Below, in pieces: positions 1-8,689 of a DNA stretch of 12,278 nt. The DNA lies in the NCBI GenBank assembly GCA_020026225.1, contig JAHHQU010000065.1:1-12278 (forward strand). Direction: 5' to 3'. The first letter of the stretch is position 1, and each line of letters opens with the position of its first letter. The stretch is from Phocaeicola sp. (GTDB taxonomy: Bacteria > Bacteroidota > Bacteroidia > Bacteroidales > Bacteroidaceae). A program made the position numbers and the translations under genes. The notes beneath the pieces were generated by a model. The model saw nothing but the letters and a program-made list of their open reading frames with translations. It did not search any database and was not told the DNA's origin.

Positions 1-51
1 TGTGAACAGCGATGCAAAAAGCAAAGCGCTGATAAAATATTTTCTTTTCAT
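1..51 (-). CDS. N-terminus of an exported protein (partial, runs off left edge)
   Basis: An ATG at 51 (minus strand) opens a frame that stays open to the window edge and gives 17 residues, MKRKYFISALLFASLFT. This is a textbook start of a bacterial signal peptide: a Lys/Arg n-region followed by a hydrophobic Leu/Phe/Ala stretch. It begins 40 nt after the stop of the 615-aa BACON-LRR gene, on the same strand and with similar spacing to the rest of the operon, so it is probably the next operon member. The cysteine of a lipobox, if there is one, would lie just past the edge. By analogy with its neighbours a surface lipoprotein is likely, but that is inference. Function cannot be assigned. Confidence 0.7.
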   Translation of the reverse strand, partial: MKRKYFISALLFASLFT

Positions 52-91
52 CTTTCGTTGTTCTATATATAGTTTATACCAACTTCACTTA

Positions 92-1939
92 TTAATTCTC
101 TTTACGATAGTTAGGGTCTCTCTTTGGGAAAACCGAATAATAACCGTTTTTACCCACATAAGCATCGTAGCCCAACTCTTCTGTAAAGTTAGAGTAGTCT
201 TTCATGCTTCGTGGTTCACCACCAGCAAAACCAACTTTCTTGCCCAATGAATTGACTCCTACCTCATCTTGCGGGAATATGAACGAATAAGGATTCCAAA
301 GTCCCAGATTAGGATGATAAAGCAACCAAGAAGGAAGTTTACCGGTCAGGAAGTTCAAGTTGAGCGACAAGGACTTCATCTTTGGCCATACACGGGTTAT
401 CTGATGCTCTACAAGGAATTTCTGTCCGTCTTTAATAGTATCAGAAACAGCTGCAAAATCAGCATCTTGATAAGCCGAGAAATTATATGGCTGCTGCTGA
501 AGTTCGGCATCGGTAGGCAATTCACCTTCCAGCAAGCTGAATGACAAGTACAATTTTTCCAGATTCTCCCACTTCATCAGTTCCATAAAGGCATTGCGGT
601 TGTTTGCACCATTATAAGCGATACCTTTGTTTCCGAAAGAAGTTTCCCAACGGAATCCCAAATCTCCATCTTCTTTCAAACTACTTACTACCGATTTTAC
701 TCGCATATTAGTCAGTACCAAAGATTTCAATGCCGGGAAGTTTGTCTGGTTTACCTGACGCAACCAAGCATCATCAGTAAAGTTTACACTACTCAAATCA
801 AGAAATTCCAGTACATCACTCTTAAAGTCTTTTGGCAATTTAACCAATCCAAATGAGCTGATGTTCAATGCTTTCAAGAAACTTTTAGGCTTTCCGTTAC
901 CAAATTCGGCATTCAACGGATGTCCGTTCAGCAAGGTACATATATCGTTACCCAGTTCAATCTTCTTCATCTCACGGTTTGCATTACTGAAGAAAGTAAT
1001 CGATTCAGCAAAACGAAGCTGAGAAATCTGATAAGGGATAGATTCTTTCGTATTGAACAGGGTGAAAGACACCGCACGCACACGACCTACCATTTTAGAA
1101 GGAATCTTCTTTCCGTCTACCTTGTCATTGTTTTTCCACAAAACCACGTTCTTCCAGTTACGCATATTCTCTGAAGCATCCCATTTGAACATACCGTCCA
1201 TGCCCTGATAGATAGACAATACAGCCAACGAGTCACCAGCACGGTCGTCTGTCAATATTGGAGCATGCTCCTGAATAACCTTCAACACCACTGTTTCAGC
1301 CTCTTCTCCTTCTTTTACATTCTTAGGAACAAAGCGGATTTCAACCTCACGGTTTTCCTCGTGAGTGTTGATTTTCCAATTAAAACGAAGTTTTCCAGTA
1401 CGTGGACGCTCTCCATAGTCGAGTACAATGTCCTGACCTTTTTTCAGTTCAAGCCAAGACTTGGCCTCTTGCGGAATTTCCACAGTAAAGTTTACGTTTG
1501 AAGTAACAGTCACATCAAAGAAACGCTTTTCATAAGGAGCATTGCTCTCTATGTTCAACTCAGCCTTCGCCAAAGAAATCTCTTTCTTATAGCCAAACTG
1601 TTTTACACTGACAGTCTTTACTCCTTCACCCTTGGCATAGAACTGAATATTAGCCTGACGGATAGAAGACAAGATAGAAGAGTCTGCTTTCACTTCCACT
1701 TCTGCTTGTCCTACCCCATTACCTGGAGCCAACTGAATCCAAGTGGCATCTGTACTGGCATTCCATTCCGACTCTGTAAGAACGTTTACCAATTCAACCC
1801 CACCATTTGGGTCTGAAATCACAATTTCTTCTTTGTCCAAAGAAAATCCAGAAACGTTAGGCTGGTCATCATCTTTACACGATACCATCAGTCCGGCTAC
1901 GACCGACAAACCTACTATGTATTTCGAAATATTATTCAT
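92..1939 (-). CDS. BACON-BACON-LRR surface lipoprotein, 615 aa
   Basis: The signal peptide ends in a lipobox (L-M-V-S-C, acylated Cys21). The following K-D-D-D fits a Bacteroidota surface-export signal. Residues about 32-116 form a clear BACON-type beta-sandwich: S-E-W-N and T-W-I near 57-68, a P-G-N-G-x-G turn at 72-77, and a final V-K-Q-F-G. Residues about 118-227 look like a second, diverged BACON domain ending V-I-Q-E-H. Residues about 236-320 resemble an LRR N-terminal cap, with G-R-V at 285-287 and I-x-Q-L later. Irregular LRRs follow (for example 356-370, 377-385, 403-412, 460-475, 522-535). The LRR block is short and irregular, and the C-terminal 80 residues match nothing I know. No catalytic motif is visible, so ligand binding at the cell surface is the likely role. 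BACON is a known Bacteroidota-specific domain that often accompanies carbohydrate or mucin binding. The gene starts 13 nt after the preceding stop; a GAAGGAG abuts the ATG with no spacer, so it is a poor ribosome site. Confidence 0.9.
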   Translation of the reverse strand: MNNISKYIVGLSVVAGLMVSCKDDDQPNVSGFSLDKEEIVISDPNGGVELVNVLTESEWNASTDATWIQLAPGNGVGQAEVEVKADSSILSSIRQANIQFYAKGEGVKTVSVKQFGYKKEISLAKAELNIESNAPYEKRFFDVTVTSNVNFTVEIPQEAKSWLELKKGQDIVLDYGERPRTGKLRFNWKINTHEENREVEIRFVPKNVKEGEEAETVVLKVIQEHAPILTDDRAGDSLAVLSIYQGMDGMFKWDASENMRNWKNVVLWKNNDKVDGKKIPSKMVGRVRAVSFTLFNTKESIPYQISQLRFAESITFFSNANREMKKIELGNDICTLLNGHPLNAEFGNGKPKSFLKALNISSFGLVKLPKDFKSDVLEFLDLSSVNFTDDAWLRQVNQTNFPALKSLVLTNMRVKSVVSSLKEDGDLGFRWETSFGNKGIAYNGANNRNAFMELMKWENLEKLYLSFSLLEGELPTDAELQQQPYNFSAYQDADFAAVSDTIKDGQKFLVEHQITRVWPKMKSLSLNLNFLTGKLPSWLLYHPNLGLWNPYSFIFPQDEVGVNSLGKKVGFAGGEPRSMKDYSNFTEELGYDAYVGKNGYYSVFPKRDPNYRKEN

Positions 1940-1952
1940 CTCCTTCTATTAT

Positions 1953-4583
1953 TTATTTATGCAAATCCAACACATCACATCCACGGATATCCTGAGTAGG
2001 GTCATAAACCAACAAGAACATATTTGCCTTGATATACGGACAAACGCTTGCCACATTGATTACTATATTCGGATTGTCGCTGATGTCCAAGTTATTGATC
2101 ATGTAAGAAATATTTTCCTTATTGGTCACATTCACATCACCTATATCATTACCGCCCAAATACAAAGCACGAAGTCCCTTATGCTGGTCTACGTTCTTTG
2201 GCCATTCAGAGAAAGTACGATTACCGTCTGCATCGCGCTGGCTGCGTATAGCCAATACGGTCAAGTGGTCGATATTCAACAACTGATAAGGAAATGCCGA
2301 CAAGCGGTTGAAGCTGACATCCACTCCAAACAAATAAGGAAGATTCACTCCGTGAAAATCTGAAGGGAATTCTGTAATCCGGTTGAAGGTCAAGTCAAGT
2401 GAAGTCAACATAAAACTATTTTCACCTACGATATCTCCTTTTTTGAAATTCTCAATCAAGTTGCCGCTTAAGTTCAATACCTGAATAGGAGAACCTCCGG
2501 CAAACAGTCCCTTAGGGAAGTCCTTCAACTTATTGCGTGCTATAGAGAAATTGGTTACATTCACTCCATAGTTCTCCGGCACTTCGGTAATTTCATTAGA
2601 AGAGAAGTCCACCGATTGCATCACAAACACCGACTTCGGATTAAAGAATCCTTTAGGAAGTGCCTTAATCTTATTGTTTGAGAAAGAAATAGACTCTACA
2701 TCTTCTACCCCACAGAAATTATCTGGGATACCGGTAATATGGTTATAGTCAAAGCTAGCCTGTACTAGGTTGATTCCTGCAAATGAAGGCAGCACACCTT
2801 CAATCTTGTTATATACACAGTCAATCTTACCCAACTTCTTCAAGTTGATGATGTTTGCGGGAAGTTTGCTGATATTGTTGAATCCCATATACAGAATTTG
2901 CAATTTGCCTTTAGAAGGACCATCAAACATTTTCTCCAGCCCTGCGTTGATAACGTCCGAAGTCCACTGTCTGTTCATTGCAAGGTTAATCTGCACCAAT
3001 CCGGTCATCTTATAAAGCACTTCAGGGAACTCGGTCATCAAAGGATTATTGTAAAGTTCCACATCGGTGCAGTTCTCCAGCTGGACCATTGAAGCAGGGA
3101 GTTCCTTGATTTTTGAGTTGGCGATGTAAAGCACCTCCAGTTCTTTAAGGTTACCGATAGCCTCATCAATTCCAGTAAGACCATTGGTCAGTTCACCCCA
3201 GTTGATATCACGTGAAGCAACCTTGGCTGAAGCCGACTTGATTTCTATGCCCTGATGTTTGAATCCCCACAACAAAGGTTCTGAAAGATCGGCTCGAATA
3301 TCCTTCTTCACATAATTGTCCATATAATCATTGCGGATGATATCCATATTATCGGAAGTAGGATTCATCATTGCTTTTGCAAAGATTCTGCGTGACTCCT
3401 GAGAAGAACCGTTCGGCACATTTGAGTGCTGCTTGTCGTTATGAGTACCCAAATAAAGCGAGCGCAATGCTGTCAGCTGACCGATAGCAGCCGGAACATT
3501 TCCCACCGGACCGAAATCGCCCAAGGTAAGAACAGCTACACGTCCCTCGTCATTCAAGGTGACCCCCGGTTGCTGTCCCCACAAGTCAATATCTTTGTCA
3601 AAGTTCCAGTTTACTCCTTTCGGAAAGTTATCTCCTCTATATGACCACAAAGTTTCACCTCCGGTAGCAAGCCAGATTTCACGCAACGCCATATAGTCTT
3701 TCAAGTAAGCAGCAGACTCCTGTAAAGTAAGCGGAATTTCCACTGGAGCTTTTTCCGGATTTTGATTGTCAACAACTTCAAACTCCATACCTTCTTTCAG
3801 TACCCCTACCTCCAGCAACATTTTGTCTTTGTTGGAAGTCCATATTTCGCTTACAGTATATTTACCGGCTTCAAGAGTAATTAAAGAATCGAGCACCGCA
3901 TACGACATTTCCGACTGATCGTCGTGGAAACCATCCATTACACGAACCTTGATGTCCTGCAAATGAGTTGTCTGTTTAGTTTCCAGATTCTTCACATCCA
4001 GCGTCACTCTGCCGATTGCACTGAAAGGATAATATTTCTTTTCCCCTTCTGAATAGGTTTCCTGCTTAGCGATTGCGGTCAAATCTTTGACCAGATGGAA
4101 TCTCACCTGTCCACGTGGAACAACGTTCACCAAAACATCCTGCACCATCAACCCTCCGTTTTCTACCTGAATAGAAACCGGACTCTTCGGTTCACCTGCA
4201 TAGATTTCTTTTTCCACCTTATCATAGAGATAATAACCTACCAGCTGATAAGCACCTGCCATCAGCTGAAGTTTATCTGAACGCAAACCGTATTCTGCAT
4301 TTTCAGCATTATACGCATTCAAGGACAATGTATAAGAAGCAGTAATGCCGTTGGAAGTCAGCACTACCTTAATCTTCTTGGCATCATTCAGATAATCCAG
4401 TTCAGAAGCAACTGTACGAGATTCGTATGAAGCCTCCTTCAACAATCTGAACTGAACATAACCTTTTCCTCCTCCCATTTGCAGCTCATTATCATCATCA
4501 GAACAAGCTGTAAACAGTCCTACAGCCAGCACCAGCAGCAATGGCATCATTAGGAGTTTCTGTAATATTGATGTTAGTTTCAT
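1953..4583 (-). CDS. Leucine-rich-repeat surface lipoprotein (DUF4458-like N-terminus), 876 aa
   Basis: The signal peptide ends in the lipobox L-F-T-A-C (Cys27), followed by S-D-D-D, a strong surface-export signal. Residues about 38-285 form a beta-rich region that I associate with the DUF4458 domain found before LRRs in Bacteroides; this name is from memory. Residues about 297-380 are a plant-type LRR N-terminal cap: a helix ending A-T-G-G, several Trp residues, then G-R-V-A-V-L-T-L and V-P-A-A-I-G-Q-L. A non-LRR island of about 90 residues (381-470) follows. Residues 478-845 then hold about 15 repeats of the L-x-x-L-x-x-x-x-N-x-I-x-x-L/F-P type (for example 485-496, 564-575, 632-643, 658-669, 729-740, 754-765). 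LRR solenoids bind proteins or glycans, and no enzyme motif is seen. The ATG at 4583 sits 56 nt after the previous stop. The likely role is a surface adhesin or ligand-binding partner of the SusCD pair; the ligand is unknown. Confidence 0.92.
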   Translation of the reverse strand: MKLTSILQKLLMMPLLLVLAVGLFTACSDDDNELQMGGGKGYVQFRLLKEASYESRTVASELDYLNDAKKIKVVLTSNGITASYTLSLNAYNAENAEYGLRSDKLQLMAGAYQLVGYYLYDKVEKEIYAGEPKSPVSIQVENGGLMVQDVLVNVVPRGQVRFHLVKDLTAIAKQETYSEGEKKYYPFSAIGRVTLDVKNLETKQTTHLQDIKVRVMDGFHDDQSEMSYAVLDSLITLEAGKYTVSEIWTSNKDKMLLEVGVLKEGMEFEVVDNQNPEKAPVEIPLTLQESAAYLKDYMALREIWLATGGETLWSYRGDNFPKGVNWNFDKDIDLWGQQPGVTLNDEGRVAVLTLGDFGPVGNVPAAIGQLTALRSLYLGTHNDKQHSNVPNGSSQESRRIFAKAMMNPTSDNMDIIRNDYMDNYVKKDIRADLSEPLLWGFKHQGIEIKSASAKVASRDINWGELTNGLTGIDEAIGNLKELEVLYIANSKIKELPASMVQLENCTDVELYNNPLMTEFPEVLYKMTGLVQINLAMNRQWTSDVINAGLEKMFDGPSKGKLQILYMGFNNISKLPANIINLKKLGKIDCVYNKIEGVLPSFAGINLVQASFDYNHITGIPDNFCGVEDVESISFSNNKIKALPKGFFNPKSVFVMQSVDFSSNEITEVPENYGVNVTNFSIARNKLKDFPKGLFAGGSPIQVLNLSGNLIENFKKGDIVGENSFMLTSLDLTFNRITEFPSDFHGVNLPYLFGVDVSFNRLSAFPYQLLNIDHLTVLAIRSQRDADGNRTFSEWPKNVDQHKGLRALYLGGNDIGDVNVTNKENISYMINNLDISDNPNIVINVASVCPYIKANMFLLVYDPTQDIRGCDVLDLHK

Positions 4584-4639
4584 ATTTTATTTTTTCAAAC
4601 TTTTTTAATTTAATCTTTCATTGTGCCTCAGCCCGTAGA

Positions 4640-6178
4640 TTACTCACCCGGCTCTACAATAATAAGAAGAGCCTTGGCTGGCATCGGGAATCCCATTGAG
4701 TAGTCAGAGAACGCCACCATCATCGTTTCATTGGCTGTACCTTCCACAACAAACTCTTCCGCACTATTCATACTTGGAGACCAAGCATCAGAGAGATCTT
4801 CACCCTGCATATTCATGATTGTCATGCCAGACATACCCATTTCACCAGGATTCCACTGTGTAAGAGACAATTTAGGATTAATCTGCAAATAAGTTTCCGG
4901 TGTGACTTTCACATGGTAAATATTTTCCGACATTACACCAGTGTTGCCAATAATCACTTCTCCCAAACCAGTGCCTCCATCTCCAGGCAAACATTCCAAC
5001 GGAAGGTAACCAAATGCTTTCACCTCGAAAGTTGAAGTTTCCTGAGCGACTCCTTCCTGCTTGAAATTCCAGATGATATACTGCTCGTATTCACTCTTGA
5101 TTTCATTATAATCGTTTTCAAGTGCATTTTCCACATTCTCCTGCAGCTTGTTTTTATATACTTCTATAGGGAATACCAGAATATATCCTTCGCGCTCCTG
5201 CTTGTCATTCTCATCAAAAGCAGGTATCGTAAGATGACCTTTTCCATCATCTTCCACCTTAAAGAATTCATTTCCATTCGAAAGGTCTGGCTCAACCAAT
5301 CCATATTGGTCTTTCACCAAACGCACCACTTTATACTGATTATCTTTGGCAGCCACTTGAATATTCAAAGGGAAGTCATTCATCTCTGTCGGATTGTCTT
5401 CTGTAATAGAACCGGCAGCATACTGAGTACCATCTTTAGATACAGTCCAGTTCCATACAGGAGTCAGAGAGGTTTCAAAGTCTTCAGCTCCCATACCACT
5501 AAACAGAACGGGGAAAGAACAAGCCTTGCCAGTCTTCTGCTGAAGGAAGGTAAATCTCCCCTCCTGCTTGCTCACCTTAGCCTCAGCTTTAACTTCCATC
5601 TTGATTTCCGCTTTTCTTCCGGCATATCCTTTCAAAGGAAGGTCCTTGATTTCCAACCATTCAGGTATACCTTCCTTATTAAGTTCCCAGTCAAAATTGA
5701 CATCAAGTTCAAGAGTAGCAGAACTTTCACCCAGTCCGGCTGAGTAGCTAATCTTAAAAGGGTGCTCCTCATCATATCCTACAATCTGAATGCTACGTGG
5801 AGCACGAGAAACCTTAGCTACCACCTTTGACACTCCTGCCATATTCAAAGAAACTTCAGCCGTAGCAGTTTCGAAATCCCAGATATCATCAGTAATCACC
5901 AGTTCTACCTGCTGCTCTCCCGGAGCACCTACCAGCATCGGCTTATTTCCACCTTCCGATACAAACTGACACCACAACTTTGAGGAAGTAAGAGTCCATT
6001 CTGTATTGGCACTGAAAGCCAAAGCAGCCTTCTCACCCGATGACTCCAAAGAAATCTCTTCCACTTTCTCCGGAAAGACAGGTGCCTCCACATTGTTATC
6101 GTCATCAGAACAAGCTGGCATCAGTATCATGCCACATGCCATCAGCCATGCTCCGACAAGCCATTTCATATTTTTCAT
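4640..6178 (-). CDS. BACON-like surface lipoprotein (possibly DUF5003 family), 512 aa
   Basis: I chose the ATG at 6178. The frame also offers a TTG at 6184, but that only adds two residues before a normal signal peptide start. The signal peptide ends in M-P-A-C (Cys23), followed by S-D-D-D-N-N, a strong surface-export signal. Residues about 40-125 and 128-228 look like two successive BACON-like beta-sandwiches: N-T-E-W-T-L at 58-63, L-W-C at 68-70, and F-D-W-E-L with E-W-L-E-I near 162-177. The rest (about 230-512) is beta-rich, with a charged, probably helical stretch at 343-365, and is unfamiliar apart from a remembered resemblance to DUF5003 proteins of Bacteroides. No catalytic motif is visible. 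The gene lies 20 nt after the preceding stop, in the operon. A SusCD-associated binding protein is the best guess; the exact family is uncertain. Confidence 0.88.
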   Translation of the reverse strand: MKNMKWLVGAWLMACGMILMPACSDDDNNVEAPVFPEKVEEISLESSGEKAALAFSANTEWTLTSSKLWCQFVSEGGNKPMLVGAPGEQQVELVITDDIWDFETATAEVSLNMAGVSKVVAKVSRAPRSIQIVGYDEEHPFKISYSAGLGESSATLELDVNFDWELNKEGIPEWLEIKDLPLKGYAGRKAEIKMEVKAEAKVSKQEGRFTFLQQKTGKACSFPVLFSGMGAEDFETSLTPVWNWTVSKDGTQYAAGSITEDNPTEMNDFPLNIQVAAKDNQYKVVRLVKDQYGLVEPDLSNGNEFFKVEDDGKGHLTIPAFDENDKQEREGYILVFPIEVYKNKLQENVENALENDYNEIKSEYEQYIIWNFKQEGVAQETSTFEVKAFGYLPLECLPGDGGTGLGEVIIGNTGVMSENIYHVKVTPETYLQINPKLSLTQWNPGEMGMSGMTIMNMQGEDLSDAWSPSMNSAEEFVVEGTANETMMVAFSDYSMGFPMPAKALLIIVEPGE

Positions 6179-6198
6179 ACTCAAAATCTTTATTTAAA

Positions 6199-7131
6199 TT
6201 ATTTCTGAATTCCCAGTTCTCGTTCCAACTTGCGATACTCCGCTTCAGTAATCCATTCCACAATATTCAGATAAGTACCTACTGCACCTACACCTTCTAC
6301 ATAAAGTGTCATATACTGCAAGAAATAGTTTTGGCACACATTATAATATGACATCGCTCCTTGTGGCTGAATAGCACGAAGTTTATCGTCTCCCCATACA
6401 TTTCCTTGGAAGGCCTCACCGGTAGTTCCTATTATCTGAGGTCCCCAAATCAGTTCGGGACGCATCGGGTCGGTTGTATCAAACTCCACTTTCATGTCAT
6501 AACCCTTATAAAGGAAATCGGGCAACACGATAGTGTTTGGAGCATCTTTAGGGTCTGTGCTACGTGTAGGGCGCAACAAAATGACTGACGTACCTTGCAT
6601 AAACTCTTCAAAATAAGTAGAAGTAAGTTTTGCATAAGCCTTTTCACCAACAAACTGGTCGACGTTAAAAGGACAAGATTTCTGAAACAACACTTTTGTA
6701 TCGGTACCATACTCGCTCCATACTTTATCTTTATCGGTAACCAAACGCAGCATCACTCCCAAAGAGTCCGTATCGCTAAACTGGTCGTATCCGAAACGAA
6801 GTCTCACTGCCGTAGACAACTGTCCGGCCGGAATGGTGAGTGTATTCGATTCCAATGTAAAATGACGGCCTTCGATGGCATTTGTACCTTTGTCTACCAC
6901 CTCTACACCGATATTACGGTCATAACTTTGTGCCACGGTTGCCGATACTGGAACTTCATAATAAGTTTCCGAATCTTGTACGGCACACACTTGAAAAGTA
7001 TCGGCAAACATCACATAGTCTGGACCGCTATAGGTAGAATGTGAATCGCTGCAGCTTCCCATAAAAAGAGCAAACATACCGATACCCAATCCGAATAAAT
7101 ACTTTTTCATTCTATTCATTGTTTCATTCAT
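6199..7131 (-). CDS. SusCD-associated surface lipoprotein (Calx-beta/DUF4843-like N-terminal half), 310 aa
   Basis: The lipobox is F-M-G-S-C (Cys27, counting from the first ATG), followed by S-D-S, a weaker surface-export signal than in the distal genes. Residues about 38-150 look like a Calx-beta/DUF4843-type fold: Y-V-M-F at the start, A-I-E-G-R-H-F and L-T-I-P-A-G-Q-L-S-T-A-V near 85-109. Residues about 155-298 form a second beta-rich domain; DUF4984 is a possible family, from memory. The first ATG overlaps the susD stop by one base (TAATG at 7129-7133), which would couple translation. ATGs at 7119 and 7110 are also possible, and 7110 gives the most standard signal peptide. Third-position lipoproteins after SusC and SusD are usually extracellular ligand-binding or complex-stabilising subunits, which is the inferred role here. 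Confidence 0.88.
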   Translation of the reverse strand: MNETMNRMKKYLFGLGIGMFALFMGSCSDSHSTYSGPDYVMFADTFQVCAVQDSETYYEVPVSATVAQSYDRNIGVEVVDKGTNAIEGRHFTLESNTLTIPAGQLSTAVRLRFGYDQFSDTDSLGVMLRLVTDKDKVWSEYGTDTKVLFQKSCPFNVDQFVGEKAYAKLTSTYFEEFMQGTSVILLRPTRSTDPKDAPNTIVLPDFLYKGYDMKVEFDTTDPMRPELIWGPQIIGTTGEAFQGNVWGDDKLRAIQPQGAMSYYNVCQNYFLQYMTLYVEGVGAVGTYLNIVEWITEAEYRKLERELGIQK

Positions 7132-8645
7132 TACTTGTTACTTTCATTAGGCTGGATAACAGAACCCGGCGCTTCAATTTCGTGCAGCGGAATAGGCCAC
7201 ACAAAGAAAGGGTCATCCTTTTCAACCTTCAGTCTGCTACCCGATACCAGCGACTGTGCCTGAGGCTTACGCTCAAAGCCACGATGCCAACGCTTCAGGT
7301 CCTGCAAACGGAATCCTTCCATATAAAGTTCACGTACTCGTTCATCGCTGATTTGGTCTAACCAATTGTCTTCTGTAATTACAATATTTCCCGATGATGC
7401 AAGACGTGCGGAACGCAAAGTAGCCAAATCTTTTCCTGCCTTGGCAAAATCCTTTAACTGACAATAAGCTTCTGCACGAATCAGATACTGTTCCGACAAA
7501 CGGAACACCTTAGGCATGCTCACATGCAAGATACCGAACTGCTCGGTAAAGGTCTGGTTTCCGAAATACTTAATCAGCAAAGGCCAGTTGAGTTTATGGC
7601 TATATCCTGTCTGCATAGGTTGGAACATTGCTTCATAACGGAGGTCTGACCCGTCATACAACCCCAGCACCCACGAAGCAGGCACATAGTCTGGGCGAAC
7701 GGTAGAAAAGTCGTAGTTGAAGAAGATACGTCCCAATGCCCCACCATAAGAGGTTGGAGTAAAAGCAACCTGCCAGATAGTTTCTGTAGACTGGTCGTTT
7801 GTCCACATATATTTGTAGTAGCTGATGCCTGGAGAATACTGTTCGGTACAGCTTGACAGGCGATAGTATCCGCAATCAATCAACTTAGAAGAATATTTCA
7901 CAGCATCTTCCCACTTCTGCATATAAAGTGCCACACGTGCACGCAAGGCATGAATGGTATATTCATTAAAATAAGGAGAGTTGAAAAGAGGAGTCTGAGC
8001 AGCATTGAAGTCTTCTTCCAGTTTCAAGAGTCTTTCAGCTTCATCCAACTCATTTAAGACGAACTCATAAGAGTCTTTCAAAGAAGCACGCTTGATTTCC
8101 TCATCACCACGATAGTGAGTCGTAATGACTACTCCCAACTCATTGGCAGCAGCATCGTCACCTTCATAAGACTTACAGAAGAGCTTAATTAACTCTGCAT
8201 AAGCCAAGGCACGTGCAAAATGTGCCTCACCGCAACACTGGTCCAACTTATCCAACTGTTTGTCATCCGAAATCTTTGCACGTACATTCTCCACATTGTC
8301 AAATAAGAAGTTGCAACGTGCAATCACATCATATAGTCCGGCATATACATTTTCAATATCCGTATTGTTTGAAAGAATATCCTTCCAACGCCAGATTGGT
8401 CCATAAGCACCTGTATTACCATTAATACCATATACCAAATCTGTCTGAATATCCGGAAGCAGAGTCAAGTTTCCAGAATACAGAGCCGGACTCTTGAATG
8501 AGTCATAAATTCCGATTACAGCCTGGTCCACATCGTTCACCGTCTGTATGGCCTGTCCCGAAAGAATTGCATTCTCAGGGTACTTGTCCAAACAAGAAGT
8601 GAGCGAAAAAGTCAGTGCTGCCAACAATATATATTTCTTTATCAT
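7131..8645 (-). CDS. SusD/RagB-family outer-membrane lipoprotein, 504 aa
   Basis: SusD proteins are surface lipoproteins that sit as a hinged lid on the SusC barrel and help capture the ligand. Here the lipobox is L-T-S-C (Cys18), followed by L-D-K-Y-P. The order of parts is typical: an N-terminal segment (about 19-100), TPR-like helices with G-E-A-H-F-A-R-A at 139-146, a helix pair at 229-257, a variable loop region (about 260-375), and the signature C-terminal part with L-I-R-A-E-A-Y at 388-394, E-R-V-R-E-L-Y-M-E-G-F-R at 435-446 and the closing W-P-I-P at 483-486. The length is normal for the family. The gene lies 44 nt after the susC stop, the usual pairing. The ligand cannot be predicted: the binding loops are the variable part, and no enzyme gene lies in the window to indicate one. 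Confidence 0.97.
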   Translation of the reverse strand: MIKKYILLAALTFSLTSCLDKYPENAILSGQAIQTVNDVDQAVIGIYDSFKSPALYSGNLTLLPDIQTDLVYGINGNTGAYGPIWRWKDILSNNTDIENVYAGLYDVIARCNFLFDNVENVRAKISDDKQLDKLDQCCGEAHFARALAYAELIKLFCKSYEGDDAAANELGVVITTHYRGDEEIKRASLKDSYEFVLNELDEAERLLKLEEDFNAAQTPLFNSPYFNEYTIHALRARVALYMQKWEDAVKYSSKLIDCGYYRLSSCTEQYSPGISYYKYMWTNDQSTETIWQVAFTPTSYGGALGRIFFNYDFSTVRPDYVPASWVLGLYDGSDLRYEAMFQPMQTGYSHKLNWPLLIKYFGNQTFTEQFGILHVSMPKVFRLSEQYLIRAEAYCQLKDFAKAGKDLATLRSARLASSGNIVITEDNWLDQISDERVRELYMEGFRLQDLKRWHRGFERKPQAQSLVSGSRLKVEKDDPFFVWPIPLHEIEAPGSVIQPNESNK

Positions 8646-8689
8646 TTCGCTTTTCTTTTTATTCGATTAAATTCTTTCTCTCCTTTTAC

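Noticed and set aside
63..72. 10-bp palindrome CTATATATAG between the last two genes
   Set aside because: An alternating AT run readily gives such palindromes by chance, and there is no partner site.
5234..5743. Plus-strand open frame of 169 codons within the 512-aa lipoprotein gene
   Set aside because: It lies wholly opposite a well-supported gene, lacks any domain or exported-protein character, and is best read as a shadow frame; the same holds for the other plus-strand frames opposite the operon.
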